From assembly GCA_023512835.1 (NCBI GenBank), contig CM042091.1:2428553-2492552 (forward strand): a stretch of 64,000 nucleotides of DNA, in the 5' to 3' direction. Positions 1-14,000 of this stretch are shown here, in pieces. Position numbers and translations under genes: made by a program. Each line of letters begins with the position of its first letter. Position 1 is the first letter of the stretch. The notes beneath the pieces were generated by a model. That model had not been told where the DNA came from and ran no database searches. It was given only the letters and a program-made list of their open reading frames with translations. This DNA is from Taxillus chinensis. Lineage: Eukaryota; Streptophyta; Magnoliopsida; Santalales; Loranthaceae.

Positions 1-419
1 AATGAACAGAGAGAGAGACATCGACGACAAACATCATCAATGGCAAACAACTTGATGTCAATGTCATTATTGGGCATAGACGTCGAAGTTGTCAAAGTCG
101 TTGAGTGGTGTAGAGACATTGATAGACAAAGATTGTTGTTGTCGTCGTTGATGGACGGGAACATCGAACGAGGCTTCATTGTAATCAAGGACATTGACAA
201 ACGGAGAAATGATGCAAATTTGGGCAAAAAAATCATTGATGCAAGCATAGAGCTTCGTTGAGCAAATGATTCGGCAACAAATGACTGGCAGAGATCGTCA
301 ATGAACAATAGTTGACTCAACAATAGGTTTTTATTGTATAATTAATAGGATCCTATAGATATTATATAATTATATTTGATACCCCAATATCCATATTACC
401 ATACATAAATTTCTCTTTT

Positions 420-454
<35 letters not shown>

Positions 455-818
455 AGTCATGTATTATACAAAGATATAATAATAAAATGAGATTCATTCA
501 TTTATATCATGATATCAAAATAGGTTATGTTTTTTACTTACAATGTCTAGCCCATGAGAGAGTATTCCGATGTTCTGTCTTATTCGCGTTTTTCGATCGT
601 ATAATTATTCATGTTGCCACGTGAGGGAATGTGTTAGAATATGTCGAAGAAGTTTCCAATAAAGTATTGGTTAATAAAAATCCAATAGTAACCTATCCTA
701 CAACTAATTGATTTTAGAATGAAAGTCCTTCAAACGCTAAAAAATATATTAAAACTTTAATAACACATCTTGGAGCACAAATACAAGTCTATGTATATGT
801 CATCAATCACATCATTAC
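1..818. other. Left edge: RadA intron or flank, no exon seen
   Basis: No coding exon was recognised on either strand. The RadA gene should continue here on the minus strand, because its exon 9 ends at a good donor at 818/819, but the expected next exon (family motif GVFEM and the Lon-like C-terminal domain) was not found, so this is probably intron. A 73-codon open frame at 40-261 on the plus strand is rich in GAC/GTC/TTG repeats and matches nothing I know. A (TA)n run lies at about 424-452. Confidence 0.5.
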
Positions 819-3800
819 CTCATCAGTGGACCCATAACGATTCTTTACAGATCGTAGTAAACGATGGGATGTGTGCTTCTCCCCCTGAAAATTGAAAAGG
901 AATTTTAAAACGAGGAGTTTATCAAAAACAAAATCAGAGTGTACGCACCAAAAATTCCAAGTAAAATACACACAATTTGTTGTCCAACGCATATAACATC
1001 TAAACTGTCCTTGACGTTGTGGCACAGTAGCATGTTGATTGCTAAAACAATTCAATAATAACTAACACCCAAAAAATATCAAACCAGGAACAAAAGTGAA
1101 TAACAAAAAATTAAACTCAGGAGCTCTGGGAAAAATGACATTCGAGTTTAATGTTTGGTTCAAATGGTGTAATGACATGGTACTAGAACTGTGATGTCAC
1201 ATGCATGATTTCTTGTTATTTTGGTCACAACGCCCTTTGTTATTTTGTGTTGCACAGGCCTCATGAACTTGTTTGACGTTCAATTCATGAAACAGGCTAG
1301 CCCGTGAGATGAGTATATAACTATAAATCTTTTAAAACTGGTGGCAACATGACAGGATCAACCAGAAAAGGACAGAAACCACAGTAGGCCAAGGTTAAAT
1401 GGCAGCAAAATTGGTCAATAGGACATAATAACCATAATTAAATTTAAAATGTTACTAACTTCCAAGTATAACACAACATCGACGATGTGCTCCAAGACAC
1501 GAGGTCCTGCAATCTCTCCACTTTTTGTTACATGTCCAATCTGAAATAGAAATATGAACAGAAATATCAGTTTATTCATAAACCAAAATTTTCAAACGTG
1601 CCAATGACTATGTTGACAAAGAAAAGTAATGCCAAATGAACGAATAGATTATTTTAGGACAGACCCAAGAAGAAAACAAAGATTAATTTAGGACATACAA
1701 AATTTGTGGTATTCAATTTCATAATCAAGCTATCAATGTATTACTCAAAAAAAGGGGGAGGGGGAAAGAACAAAAAAAACTGTTGTGTTTCACGGCAGGC
1801 ATCAGACGGTTGGAATAGTAATAGTTCAAAATTTTCATTTAGATATAAAAACAGAACTATTTTATATATATTGATGTCATAACTGGACTCAAACTTTTAG
1901 GTTTTCTACAACACCTTCCACAACAAAGGGTTTATACTTTATAACAGTTTCATGTACAAAGAATTGTAGTAATCATCCTTAGCTTCAAATATTTATGGCT
2001 AATAAAAATTTTGTATCATACGAAGAGCCCACAACATGAGGCATGAATTTAATCGAAAATTTGGGTAAATGATATTATTAATCCAATATTGGATAACAAA
2101 TGCTCACCAACAGAACAGGAATGTTTTTCTTCTTAGCAAAACGCAACAATGCTGATGTGCATTCCTTCACCTGCCATGGACCAAGACAATATCAGCGCAT
2201 CAATATCAACTCAAAAACATAAATTTGAGCACAGTGACAATTACATTCATATGAGCGGTATGTGTTGCTTTTTTTTATAGGAGAAAAGAGATTTATTAAT
2301 ATACCGTCAAGACCCGCCAAGATAGTTTGTGCTGCTTTTAGACTCGAAATATAAATAAAGTAGAATGTAGTGTTTTACAATTTACAAAGAAATACGTTAG
2401 GGTAGGGGTATGACAAGCAGAATAGCCAACAGGCATGAATGTGCATTCAGCCCACAAGAGCAGAAATTTAGAGTGAGAATCTGTAAATATTTGTTCCCAG
2501 TAGCAATAGTATAATTTACGAGGATTATGGTTAGGAATTTTGTCCTTGTGGGGACATTAAAAAAAAAAACATCCCAAAACTAAAAACAGATTCCCCTCTC
2601 CATGACATTTAAGAAACAAAGAAATTCCAAATTCCAACCTGAGTTAGACCTCCAGCACTTCCACTCACACCTTTCAAATACACTGTTTGAATGGAATCAA
2701 CAATTAATGCCCGAGGGGAGATAAGCTCAATTTTCTCTAATATATCCTGAAAGCAAGCAAAATGTCATATATTCAGGTTTTATAGATCTCTGAAATAAGA
2801 ACAGTGACAGCAGAGAAAGAAAAATCAAACTGAACTTGCTGTAGTCCATAAGTTCCTAAATGTTTGATTTATATCATTTTCCAATATACAACATCAATAA
2901 CAATAACTGAGCCTTCATCCAAATAATTGGGGTATAATATATGGAATAACAAAATCAAATTCAATCATTTTCCAATATATGCTTGAAAAATAGAATTATA
3001 CATTCAGTTGCACCTCACACCGATATTAAAAGGCTCAACTTTGGGCTCAGAGGATTCTCATAGGAAACCTTGTTCTGAAGTAGCCTAAATATTAATCTCA
3101 AGTCACTGCATCAGTGCATCAGCTTTTCTTTTTTTCTTTTTTTTGAAGTCCAATTCATCAACTTCATTTAATATGTGCATTCGTTGTATGGAATAGGAAG
3201 AAGACGTAGCACCTGGCTGTTTAATTTTTATTTTTATTATTGGATTGGAAAAAGGAACTTATGGCCTCTTTGTTTTTGCTATCACTCTTAGTTCAAGTTC
3301 CCAAAATATAACCCCATTTCTTTTTATTCTATTTCCCAAATTACCGATCCATAATTACAACTAGAACCACGTTTGATTATGTTGTTTCATGACCTGGGAC
3401 TCTTTGGCTGCCCACCAAAGAATGGTTGGATCAATCAGGCCCTCATCTTCAACGACTGAAAATTGTTGAGCCTCTTCCGCCACTAATGCTCAAGTGGCGC
3501 GATGGCTGTTGTGGCCATGAGGGAGAAATTGAAGACATGGTGATAGAGAAGAAGGTGACGCTTTGGGGCTGCCAGAAAACACAAAGGCCATAGGTGGGCT
3601 ATAAAGGTAGCCAAGATAAAGCGCTCGGAAACTCCCTGCCCATCATCACCATCAAAAAAGGGGTGGCGCTCAATTCCTTACTGCCAGAAAAATCATAAGC
3701 CTATCAGATCTAAATTATGGTCCTCAATCGAAATCATAAACAGTTCTGAATCAAGATGAAGTTAGAATGTAAGATCAAGGTTTGTATATGTGATAGCCAA

Positions 3801-6800
3801 TGTAGATGGTTGGATCAGAATTAGAATCAAGATGAAATAGATCAAGGTTCGAATATGTGATAGCCATTGTAGTTGCAATGGAAATAGAAAGAAAGAAAAA
3901 ACGTACATCCTTTGTTTTCTTTTGGAATCAGAAGCTGAAATAAATTTGTAATAAAAAAGTGAAATCGTGCGGTAATGTAAACTATTATTTAGCCACTTTA
4001 AGTAGCATGTGTCAACTCATCTATTTGATTTGTGACAACTCCAAGTTTTTTTTTTTCTGTTTAGTAAAAACCCATGGCAAATAGATAAACTTCTTCCACG
4101 TGAACAAAAACAAACATTTAGGAACTAATGCCAAAAAAACCCATATTCTCGACCTAACAACCCACTAAATTAATTGATTCCCAAGGGTTCTCGCACTAAT
4201 GTTGTGTTTTTCTTTCCTTTTTTTTTTTTTTTGCTAATTACTCTCACTGCTTATGCTATTTTACCTAATTTTCTACCAAAATATCACATGAAGTCTTAAA
4301 ACACAACAATTCTCCAGATAACATTGTTGAGGACCACAGTCTCTTCTTTTGGGTTTATGAATGTTTGTAACTTTACATCCAATGAACAAATGAAAATGGT
4401 CAAATGATGTGTGTATTAGCATGTGTATGTGTGCGCGCACACACAAACTTCAAAGGATTATCCAAACTTAAACCAACAAAACATAAAAGGCTTGTTAGTT
4501 CCCTCATTACAAAAGTTGAGCTCTCAAGTTATCATTTGCTTCAAAATTTAATTTATTTTCTTCCATATTTCTTAGACATCAATAAAGTTTGACATATCCG
4601 ACACAAAATAAAAAATCACCTTAAGACATCTCCAACAGCACTAGTTATATTTCATTAGCTAAAGCAATAAATACCAGATTTAAAATAGCTTTACCTTATA
4701 CCATCTCCATCAGTCCAATTGAAAATTTATTCCTTAATTTTATTTTACCGAAATTATCTCTACCTCTATTTTTCCAAACCCTAATCTAAAGGGGTGGGGC
4801 ACAACGCAGGGCACAGGCACGATGCAGGGGGTGTGGCGTGACGAAAGGGGGTGGAGGGAGGCGCAACACAGGGTGGGTGGAGGGAGGCGCAATGCAGGGG
4901 GAGAGGGTGACGGTTTAAAGGATATATTAGGGGTTTTGAAGGAAGGAGATGTGTGATGCTGATGTGGCACAGCAATAAGTTTAGGTATATTTAGATAAGA
5001 TTATAGTTGTAAGTAAATTTAACTAACTAATCTATTGGACCAGTTTTTTAGCCAAATATAGCTTTAGTTGTTGATATACCTAAGCTGTTGGAAATGCCCT
5101 TACTAGTTGTCACTAACCACAAGTATATATATTTATATTTACATATCAAAATATATATATTGGAAATATGTAAAGTAATTGTCATAATGTGGAAGCTAAG
5201 AAAAAAAATACAAAGAAATAAAGAAAAATTAAAAATAAAGCATTTGCCCATAAGCATGTTACATACCTCAATATCAGTGCATGAATATAAAAACAGTTCT
5301 TCTGTCTCAATCCCCATTCGGTCTGCTCTGTTTCCAATTTGATCAACGCTCTATCATAAAGGTAAAATAAAATTTTACATTGCACTTGGTACATCTAAAA
5401 ATCAATAATGTCTCTTTTCACTGTATTTGAGCCAGAACTATGATTATACTCATCATTTCAATTGCAGAAAAAAAAAAAGGTTATATTTGATTGTATTAAG
5501 CTTGTAGATATTTTAACTCGATCATAATTCGAATACTTGAAAGAAAATAGACGAACTGAAACTCAATGTGAAAAGATTTTCAATTACAAAAACAATAAAA
5601 GATCCTGATAAAACCATTTTTACTAGTTTAGACAACATATGATTCCTTTTTTACTATGTGGAGGGGAAATTTTGTCCTATGGCACTTAATGGAAAGTCTT
5701 ATCCAAAAAGACTCAAATACATTAACTTAATTGGTAAGATCACATTCAGATATGGATAGATGGAAAAACTAAATATTACATTTTATTATTCATCTTAACA
5801 AATGAGTTGGATTCTTATTCATATGCGAATGATAGCTGTGACCATAGCCATAGAGAAAAATTTTAAGCTTGTGGAAATAAATTTCAACCCAATTCAATTC
5901 AAATTAATGTTTCAAGGACAACTTTATTTGCACCCCATGTGTCACCTCAGTGATAATAAGGGAAAGCAGCCTCACTGAGATTTGTCCATTCCTTCATGAT
6001 TCTGGACAACTAGTGTATTAAAAACAGAGAAGTGCATCTGAGATTGATTGCACAGTTGAGGTCAGGCCTAATGCAATATCGAAAATAAAGGTACAGTAAG
6101 TTGTTTTTAAACATAAATAAATAAGGTGGTGTTTGCTTTGGTTTAATGCCATTTGAATCTAGCATGTCCCTAATTCATTAAGACACTAAGATGACTCAAG
6201 ACTTTTTGCTTGAATGGATGAGTGGTGTCTCAATGCATCTAACAAGTTCAATAAATTTTTGTGTCTAACCATCTCAGCACTTTGCATTGGAGTACAATTA
6301 CACCTTCATAAAACATTGATACTCCCCCACTGTTGACTGTGACTAGCTGTGCATTCACCTCCTTTCCAGAACCCTAAGCACAACAGCCAGTCAAAGCAAT
6401 GAAGAAGAAACCGATAACACGATGTTACCAAAAGAAACCATCTGCAAATTTGTTGAGACAATGCTGTCTTCACCTCTCGATTATTGGCATAGGTTCAATC
6501 TTTAAGAAATCAGAAGTGTCCAGGGAAACAGCCAGTTTGGAGTCGAGTGTTCCATCAGCTTGCCATAAAAAACTGCCAGGTATGTACTTAATTAGGCTAA
6601 TTACTATCTCTGATCTCTAAATTTTGTGGTTCTCAATTTCTCCATTCTTCATTTGCAATTAGATTTATCTAAATCCTGTCTAGTTGAAGATATGCTTATG
6701 CTAATATGTTATAATTTATCTTTTTTTGATAACAAATATGTTGTAATTGATCAGAGCGTATCTGATTTTGATTCCTAACTAGATTTCTCTTGAAAGCATC

Positions 6801-9800
6801 TGCTTGAATCAATGGTTGGCCTTTCACCCCACTTACCAAGGAATTCATTTGGTCCTCCAGCCGCTGTTCTATGGGGACACTGAACTCATGACATAATATT
6901 GAGAAGTGTAAGCACCTTCTTTCATGTTAATTTCTGCTACACAACATATATATTATGTGTATACATTTACAACATGGAGATGGATAGCATTGTTGTCATT
7001 ATTGATTAGGTGAAATGGAACAAAGTTCTGAAATCTACCATAGGCATGAAAGATGAGCAAAGAGGCCGCATCTGAGACTAAGCAGGAAGCAGCACCAGCC
7101 CCTGACAAAAAGGAATGATGGAAAATAGGGACAGGTGCTTGATGCGACATTGTTGTAGTTTATTGTTCTCATACATATTCACTTTCTTTTTTGCTTTTCA
7201 GTTCATAAGCAAGAAACTATCAGAAGTGTATAGGTTAGTCATGTACATTGTGTTTCCAGAGAGTTAGGAAGAGTAGTAAGTAGGATGAAGGAATGAAGGA
7301 AAACATTAATACCCTTGCAATAGCAGAATTGGCATGTTTCTCAATGCTCTTTAATTTTCTCTTATAACTGTCGAAATTCCATTCTGATTGAAGAGATAAT
7401 CAAGGATGCTTTAATATTTATATACTACCACTGTTTTTCCCTTTTATCTTTTGGTGAGGAACTGAGGAACATGGTACATTTCTCTTGAAGATGGGTCAAA
7501 TATGAAAATCAAACTGTTATTACCCTCAGGAAAACATTGAATAATCATGACACGAATTATATTGATAGGTTCGGTCCACATGCACTCACAAAAACAAACA
7601 ATAAACCCTAATATTGATTAAATAATTAATTTCAATAAATTGTTAGAATATTATTTGATCTTGCTTGAGGTGATTATTGGTTTATGATAGTTTATAATTA
7701 TTATTAGTCTATTATCATATTTATTTCATCTTGTCCAACTCCAAAGTTATAAAAGAAGGTAGAAGGGTTGTTATTTGTTAAGGAGCCAAATTGAGCTTTG
7801 GCTTAAACGACCAAGCTTGTTTTAAATTTTGCAAACCCAAGCCGAGCTTGGAAGCAAGGTTTGAATTAGGCTCGTTTAAGGATGACTCGGGGCCTCGGGC
7901 TCACAAACTCGTTTAAGCTCATTTGAGCTTGACTCACTTAGCTCATTTAAGCTCATCAAGCCAGCTTTGCTAAAATTATCCAAAAATATAATATTAATAC
8001 ATTGATATAATAAGTTAATAATCTAAAAGTATTATTTTAAACTAATCTGTATAAAATATAAGTTTGTTAAGCTCAAACTCATTAAACTCGTGAACTTAAA
8101 AATTAGCTCAACTCACCTAAAACAAATAATTAGAAATTAGTTGAGTTTTCTGCAAGTCAATACCAAGCCAAACCTGTGTAATTCAAGTCACTAATAGCCC
8201 TAGAAGCAAAAGGTAAACATTCCTATACAATTAGAGCACCATCTATGGTCTATGCTAAAACAATTGTTTTCCTTATTTTAAATTAAATTTAGATTTAAGC
8301 AAACAAATATTTGATAATATCAGAATATTCAACAAACAGTAAGAGAAAATATAATTCACAAATCATAAGTTTAATCATAAATAATACAGAATACAATCAT
8401 ATTGGTGTCAGAGTACAAACTCCAAGTAAAAATATTAATATATATAATTTATAATACATCATGTATTATCAATATGTTGAGTAGCTTATCTACACAACAA
8501 TGAAGGAAAGGGAAGATGAAAGAGAGAGAGGGGGGGGGGGACATCTAGCTTTTGGCTATCTAGATGGTTTTTTGCATTATTCAAGATGACAATGGGCATC
8601 TATGCAACCCATTTTCTAGAATAATGGTTCTGTTGGTCAGGATAATAATTTGCATTACGAACTAGTATAGAACAAATTAGAGTAGAGTCAGTAGACATTT
8701 GTATATGGACTATGTCTATTAGGTATTTAGAAGAGCATCACTAACTCTAAAAGTGTGGATTACATTTTACTGTTTTTAAGTATACTATGCATAAAAATGA
8801 CCCAAAAATGTGTGTCAAGCAAATTTTGGACTCTAGTAACCACAAACCTCTTCACCAGACACATACAAAACTGGGGCAGGAGTACCAAGAGCTCGACCTT
8901 CAGCAACCATTGCGGCAAGCTTTCAAATCAAATGCAGGATTCAATTAAACATGCACTCGATTCATAATCATATAAATATGAATTTACAATAGCAAGAGTG
9001 TACCCCTGTAGGATATATATTTCAAATAATGACTACAATGGTACATACCTGTAACAATAATGTGCTTTTGCCAACACCAGGATCACCACCCAATAGAATC
9101 AATGAGCCTACACAAAATGAAAGGTAATTGGTTAAAATTAAATAAGCTAGTGATGAAGAATTGAAATACAAGGTAAGGACACAATTAAACCCAGGTTAAT
9201 TTGAAATACATAGACGATAAAATTTCATTTAAAACTCATGCTTAAACAATCTGCAGTAAATGCCATATTGCCATATGATAATTAAGCATACCAGTAAAAA
9301 GAAAAACAATACCTGGAACAATACCACCACCAAGCACCCTAGCAACTTCATTTCCAAACAGTCCAGGCCTATTATTTTATGCAAACATTGTATGAACATT
9401 CAGTATAACCAATCTACTAAGAATGCCATCACAGAGTAAAATTTAAATTATGTTTTTTAGAACAGTTTTTCAAGAAGCTGCAATATGTTATTTTAGTTGA
9501 CAGGCATAATGCCTTTCAGTATCAGAGAAGTCTTGGAAACAGTGAATATAAATCTTCTTTTGGTCATAAGAAAAAGACAGCACAAAAAATGTGTTGGAAG
9601 CATCTATTGACTAATATAATACGAAACTATCAAAATCTTAATGCACCAACCAACACTTTAACACCATATGACTATTCTACCAAAGCAACCCTTTTCCCTT
9701 TTCTAGTAGAGCCTGGATGTATTACTAACACTGTTCAAACTAAGAAGACTATAAGAAAAGCATACAACAACAACAACAATTGAGTCGTTATCCTAATTAA

Positions 9801-10883
9801 TGTGGTTCAGTTATGTGAAACAACAATAAAATCATGTTAAGTCGAGTGCATGAATCTCACAACGTCACTCACCTTTATTTTTACACCCATTCAATCCTAA
9901 AATACTCATATCCTTTCATAGAAGAAAAACATACATGCTGAATAAATCATAGTCCATTGAAGCAAACTTACAGGACTTCTGTGAACATAAAGCAATTTTA
10001 TCTATCATCCCTATACATTTGGAACCTTGTATGGTTCAACTATTTTCATCCCTCCCCACGGCAACTTCAAATTCTCTCTCCCTGCAGCAGCATTTCCTTC
10101 AACGGTGTGCGAGTAACAGCCAAGCAAGTAATAACAATTTTCAACACTTGCTAATTTCCAAAAAAGTAAAGCTACCCAGACAGCAATGAGGACTCACAGT
10201 GGAATCCGCCACTCCAACTGATCAATTCCCATATTGACGTCCCTTAGACGCACAGGCTTCACCTCAGCCGACTGTTGCGGGTGCCAAGAACGGAACTTAC
10301 TCTCAGACACCTCAAACCCGCTTTTCCCGCCACCACCTCCACCAGCAGTCTCCTCTGTGGAGAACGGCTTCAAGGTGCCCACCATGCTACAGCTTTGGCA
10401 CGTCCCCCACCACTGCCCCTCAGAATGGCCGCAATTTTCACACACCCAATAAGTCTTGCTCTTCCCCTTCTTCCTGCTGCCCCTCGCAACATCCCCAAAC
10501 CCACCAAATGAATTCGATTTCCCAGCGTGCCCAAACGAAGGAGTGGATTCGGGTAATTGGGGTGATTCGGGTTCTCGGATGCCTCCCCTGCGAGTAACGA
10601 GCTGACCCGAAACGGGGTCATAAACAGTGACGACACCTGTACCGTCTGGGTCTCGGTCGGTCCTCGTTTCGCCACTTGAGTCGTGCCTGGTGCCGGCACC
10701 TTGGATGCTCCAATCTGGGGCGCGCCGAGAGCTGGTTGAGTGAATGAGTCTGGGAGTGACAGAGTGGGGGGAGAAGGGGTTTCGGGAGAGGGAACAGAGC
10801 GGTGAAGATCGGGGACGGAGGCGGAGGAGGTGGTGCTTTGGGGAACAGAGAACTCGGAGGAGCTGCATTTCAGAGACAAGCAT
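819..10883 (-). CDS. RADA: DNA repair protein RadA homologue, organelle-targeted (3' end off window)
   Basis: RecA-like ATPase of the RadA/Sms family, which in bacteria and plant organelles drives branch migration of recombination intermediates. Exons (minus): 10883-10198, 9368-9313, 9107-9049, 8919-8848, 5350-5267, 2746-2639, 2170-2108, 1540-1460, 884-819. All introns are GT-AG and the phases join into 425 codons. The first exon gives an Arg/Ser-rich transit-like N-terminus (residues 1-60) and a C4 zinc finger (Cys148, 151, 162, 165; CENC...CQSC). Exon 3 carries Walker [10 protein letters not shown] with Lys261. Exon 6 carries the Walker B-like ALIVDS. Exon 9 carries the RadA signature as KNRYG instead of the usual KNRFG. 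Plant homologues are near 590 residues as I recall, so about 160 C-terminal residues lie beyond position 1. The ATG at 10883 is the first in frame; a second Met is codon 6. Confidence 0.93.
3772..3875. repeat. Imperfect tandem duplication, about 67-bp period
   Basis: The segment starting AGATCAAGGTT at 3772 recurs at 3839 with few changes (both followed by a TATGTGATAGCCA-like stretch). It lies in RadA intron 5, between the exons at 5267 and 2746. No coding meaning was seen. Confidence 0.6.
4624..5099. mobile_element. Tourist-like MITE with TTA target duplication
   Basis: A 476-bp element in RadA intron 5. The left end reads AGACATCTCCAACAGC and the reverse complement of the right end reads GGGCATTTCCAACAGC. 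Subterminal copies of TAGCTAAAGC / GCTTTAG also face each other. TTA flanks both ends (4621-4623 and 5100-5102), the duplication expected of PIF/Harbinger elements. The middle (about 4790-4915) is a G-rich stretch with a repeated GTGGAGGGAGGCGCAA unit. Open frames inside are low-complexity artefacts. Element class is inferred from end structure only. Confidence 0.7.
5351..8847 (-). other. RadA intron 4, 3.5 kb
   Basis: The longest RadA intron. It is AT-rich, without recognisable exons on either strand. It contains a G run near 8531-8540 and the hAT-like relic listed separately. Short open frames here (for example 6399-6620 and 6953-7150) have no family resemblance. Confidence 0.6.
7780..8195. 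mobile_element. hAT-like MITE relic
   Basis: About 400 bp rich in short inverted GAGCTT/AAGCTC words, typical of the interior of plant hAT-type MITEs, followed by an AT-rich core. The right part ends near AAGTCACTAATAGCCC. Ends are not clean and no target duplication was identified, so the limits are approximate. Confidence 0.35.
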
Positions 10884-10979
10884 CGTAAGAGTGATTTCTA
10901 TTGTTCGAGGGTTTTACTTACTCTTCTGCTTAGATTTTCCTAGGGTTTTACTTCTCTGCTCGAAACCTTAAACCCCGCC

Positions 10980-11015
<36 letters not shown>

Positions 11016-11739
11016 GCAAACTATGCTGCTGTTTTGGTATGCATTAATTTCTATGTTTGGGTGTGCTATAGGGGACTAATTTTGATCCGAACTCCTCTTT
11101 TTTACTGTTGGTTGGGCACAGTAAAAGATCCATCAAAATTTGATAAAAAAAATGCCACGGATGGTATACGGTATACGGAAAAAAGATGGTATACGCCTGT
11201 AAATACCATGGATGAGTACTCTACCAGATTTGTTCCATGCATCAGAGGCTTCCATCATTTTCCACAGGCAACTTCAACAAGGATTTCTTCATCTCATGGG
11301 CGGATGGCAAGTCAAGAAGCTTATGTATGTATATATATAATATATGTATATATGTATGTATGGAAGTGTGTATGTATACATATATGCATATGTTATCTCC
11401 TATTTTTCTTTCGGTTGATTTATTTTGTTAAAATGTCCCTGCTGCGTTTGCTTCGAACTATATGTTCTTGTTTTGAAAAAAAAGACATGCAGATCAAATT
11501 GATCACAGGCAATTCATTCCTACTGTGGTTGCCTTCTATGTAATATAATTAATATCACACATGCAATCTTCCTATGATCATCATTATTTATACATCGATA
11601 AATATTAGTACAACCAAATGAAGCCCCATGAATAATGTTGAGCTGATCATGATAATTATATAACTAGCATCAGATCAACCGAACTGTCAAACTGAGAAAC
11701 CAAATTCTAACAAACCATACAATTAAAATCTTAACATTC
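10884..11739. other. RadA 5' region and spacer
   Basis: Spacer upstream of RadA. The first 130 bp include the (GA)n tract and an AAACCCTA-like element on the minus strand (CCTAGGGTTTT on plus near 10940), a motif common in promoters of plant housekeeping genes. Beyond 11030 I see only AT-rich sequence and TATG/ATATAT runs (11325-11390). Confidence 0.5.
10984..11011. repeat. (GA)n microsatellite, CT on the RadA sense strand
   Basis: About 28 bp of GA/AG repeats lying 101-128 bp upstream of the RadA ATG. On the RadA strand this is a pyrimidine (CT) tract, as often found near plant transcription starts. Confidence 0.9.
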
Positions 11740-14000
11740 CCTTAAATTGCATGTCAACTGCGTTAGTTTATATCAGCAACAGTACAAACTCTCAATAGAC
11801 CACATAACTTCACAAAGACATCATGTTTCAATGGTTTAATCATTATACTTGCAACTTGATCCTGAGTTTGACAATGAGTCACTTCCATGACACCTTTGCT
11901 GGTGAGTTCTCGAATGAGGTGAAAACGGACATTAATATGTTTGCAGTGTTCATGACTTCATGTAACACTGGATATTTGCAAAGCTTAATAGCAAAACTGC
12001 TTAATGGATTGGTGTGGAGCCATCTTGATTGTGCCCTAACTCCTACAAAATTCTTTATAGTCATATTGCATGGCAAGTACACAATGCTAATGCGATGAAC
12101 TTGACTTCAATGGTAGAAAGTGTCATTAAGGATTGTTTGTCTAAAGATCACGATATAGCTCATGAACTTAAAATAAATACATAACTTGAAGTGTTTTTTT
12201 GATCTTCAACATCACCAACATAGTTGTTATCAAAAATATATATTGAGACCTTCAACTCCTCTTTTATTGTACAACACCCCAAATGAATACTATTTTTAAA
12301 TACATGAACACTTTTTTTTTCAGCTTTTAAATGAAGTTTAGTGAGACATTTTATGTACATGTTGAGCATCATATCAAATCAAGTGACATTTAAATACATT
12401 AAACTTCCCATAATTTGCTTCTAAAGTGTATTATCTATTTTCGATCCACCATTACATGTATAAAGCTTTGTTACAGAGACAATATAACCATTAATAGACT
12501 TACATTTATTCATTTGAAACCTTTTCAATATTTCTTGTGCATATTTCTTTTGCTCAATAAATGTTCCATTTAATTTGCAAAACTTCAAGGCCCAACAAGT
12601 ATTTCGTCCTTTCCAAATCAACTACATTAAATTCATTCATCATATATTATTTAAACTCATCAAACAAAATTTTATCACTCACAATGAATATTAAATTATT
12701 AGCATAAAGGCATACAACCAAAATTTACCTCCACATCCAATTTTGTTAAAGAATGTATGGTCATAAGGACATGTCTTGACGCCTTGATTTATGAAGTATG
12801 ATTTGATTTGGGCTTATTTGAGCTCGTGCAGTGTTTTTTTTTTTCAGATTGCACACCATTAGCTCTTTTCCATTTTATCATAGCCAAGAGTTTAATCTAT
12901 ATGAACTTATTCATTGAGCTCTCCATATAGGAATGTTGACTTCATGACTAATTTGTAAATAATCCTTTTTTTGAGCTACAAGAGCTATGAACAATCGAAT
13001 GGTATCCAAACAAGCTATTAGTGTAAAGATTTTAGTATGTTTGTGCCATGTTATTGTGTGTACCCCTTTGACACAATATGAGCATTGTGTTTATCCACCT
13101 CATAAATTTATTTAATTTTTGTCTTGAAGATTTATTTAACTCCCACCTCTCATGTGTTATTTATCTCAATTGCATTTATTTTTGTGTATATATATTTCTT
13201 CCATTTCTTACTTTTCATGACTTTACCATAGCTTATTAGATCATTGCTTATATACAAACTAGAAATGCATAATCTTTGCCTTCATTTAAACCCTCACCAC
13301 TTACATAATATTGCATCCAGCTTCGTGGTCTTTTTATTATGCCTTTTTGTTTAACTTGATGATTGAGTTTCTGATGGTGTCTCGACCACTCCTTCATTCA
13401 CATTATAGGCTATTACTACTTCGCCTTCATTTGACCTTTATTTCTTTTTCATTTGTGTTATCTGTATGACTATCACCCTATTATAAATAAACCAGAATGG
13501 CTTATTTATAAATGTTATCCCAAATTCATCTTCCTTATTCTTCAAATTTCACATATTTGCTTATTATGACCTTTTTAGATTTTTGGCCCAACAATATGTA
13601 TGCCGTTTATTTCTCACTAACTTCAAGAAAGATGCATGTGAAGCTTTTGTCATCTAAATTTGTTATCTGATTGTTAGGACTATGAACATATGCAGTGCAA
13701 CAAAAACTCTAAAATAGGAGATCGAATGTTTTATTTTACTCCAAATTTATTGCAAGGTGGTATTGCTTACGAACAATATGGGGGCTTCGATCTATGACAT
13801 AGACCAAACAATTAACAACCTCTGCCCAAAAAGTCTAAGCTTATTTTCGATTAACATGCTTCTAACCATATTTATAATGGTTATATTTCTCCTAATGCAC
13901 CACATCATTTTGTTGTGATGGTTATGCTTTTGTATACCATGTTTGTTCAATGCAAAATTTAGTAAATTCATTGGAAGTAAATTCACATACATGAAAGTAA
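11740..14000 (-). mobile_element. Degenerate Ty1/copia pol relic
   Basis: Read on the minus strand, the order is integrase to reverse transcriptase to RNase H, as in copia. Near 13990-13790 a decayed integrase reads GIQKHNH and NMVRSML. Near 12620-12420 the reverse transcriptase end reads QKKYAQEILKRFQM and GGSKIDNTL. Near 12080-11880 an RNase H tail resembles the ...NPVLHGRSKHI... block. Many stops and frame breaks separate these pieces, and no LTRs were identified. It lies between the divergent RadA and sterol dehydrogenase genes. Confidence 0.8.

Noticed and set aside
40..261. 73-codon open frame at the left edge
   Set aside because: Skewed, repetitive GAC/GTC/TTG composition, no recognisable domain and no splice or promoter context.
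3839..3865. GGTTCGAAT, tRNA B-box-like word
   Set aside because: No A box, acceptor stem or anticodon arm could be built around it, and it lies in a tandem duplication.
4740..4975. Overlapping Pro/His/Ser-rich open frames
   Set aside because: They come from the G-rich minisatellite inside a MITE in a RadA intron.
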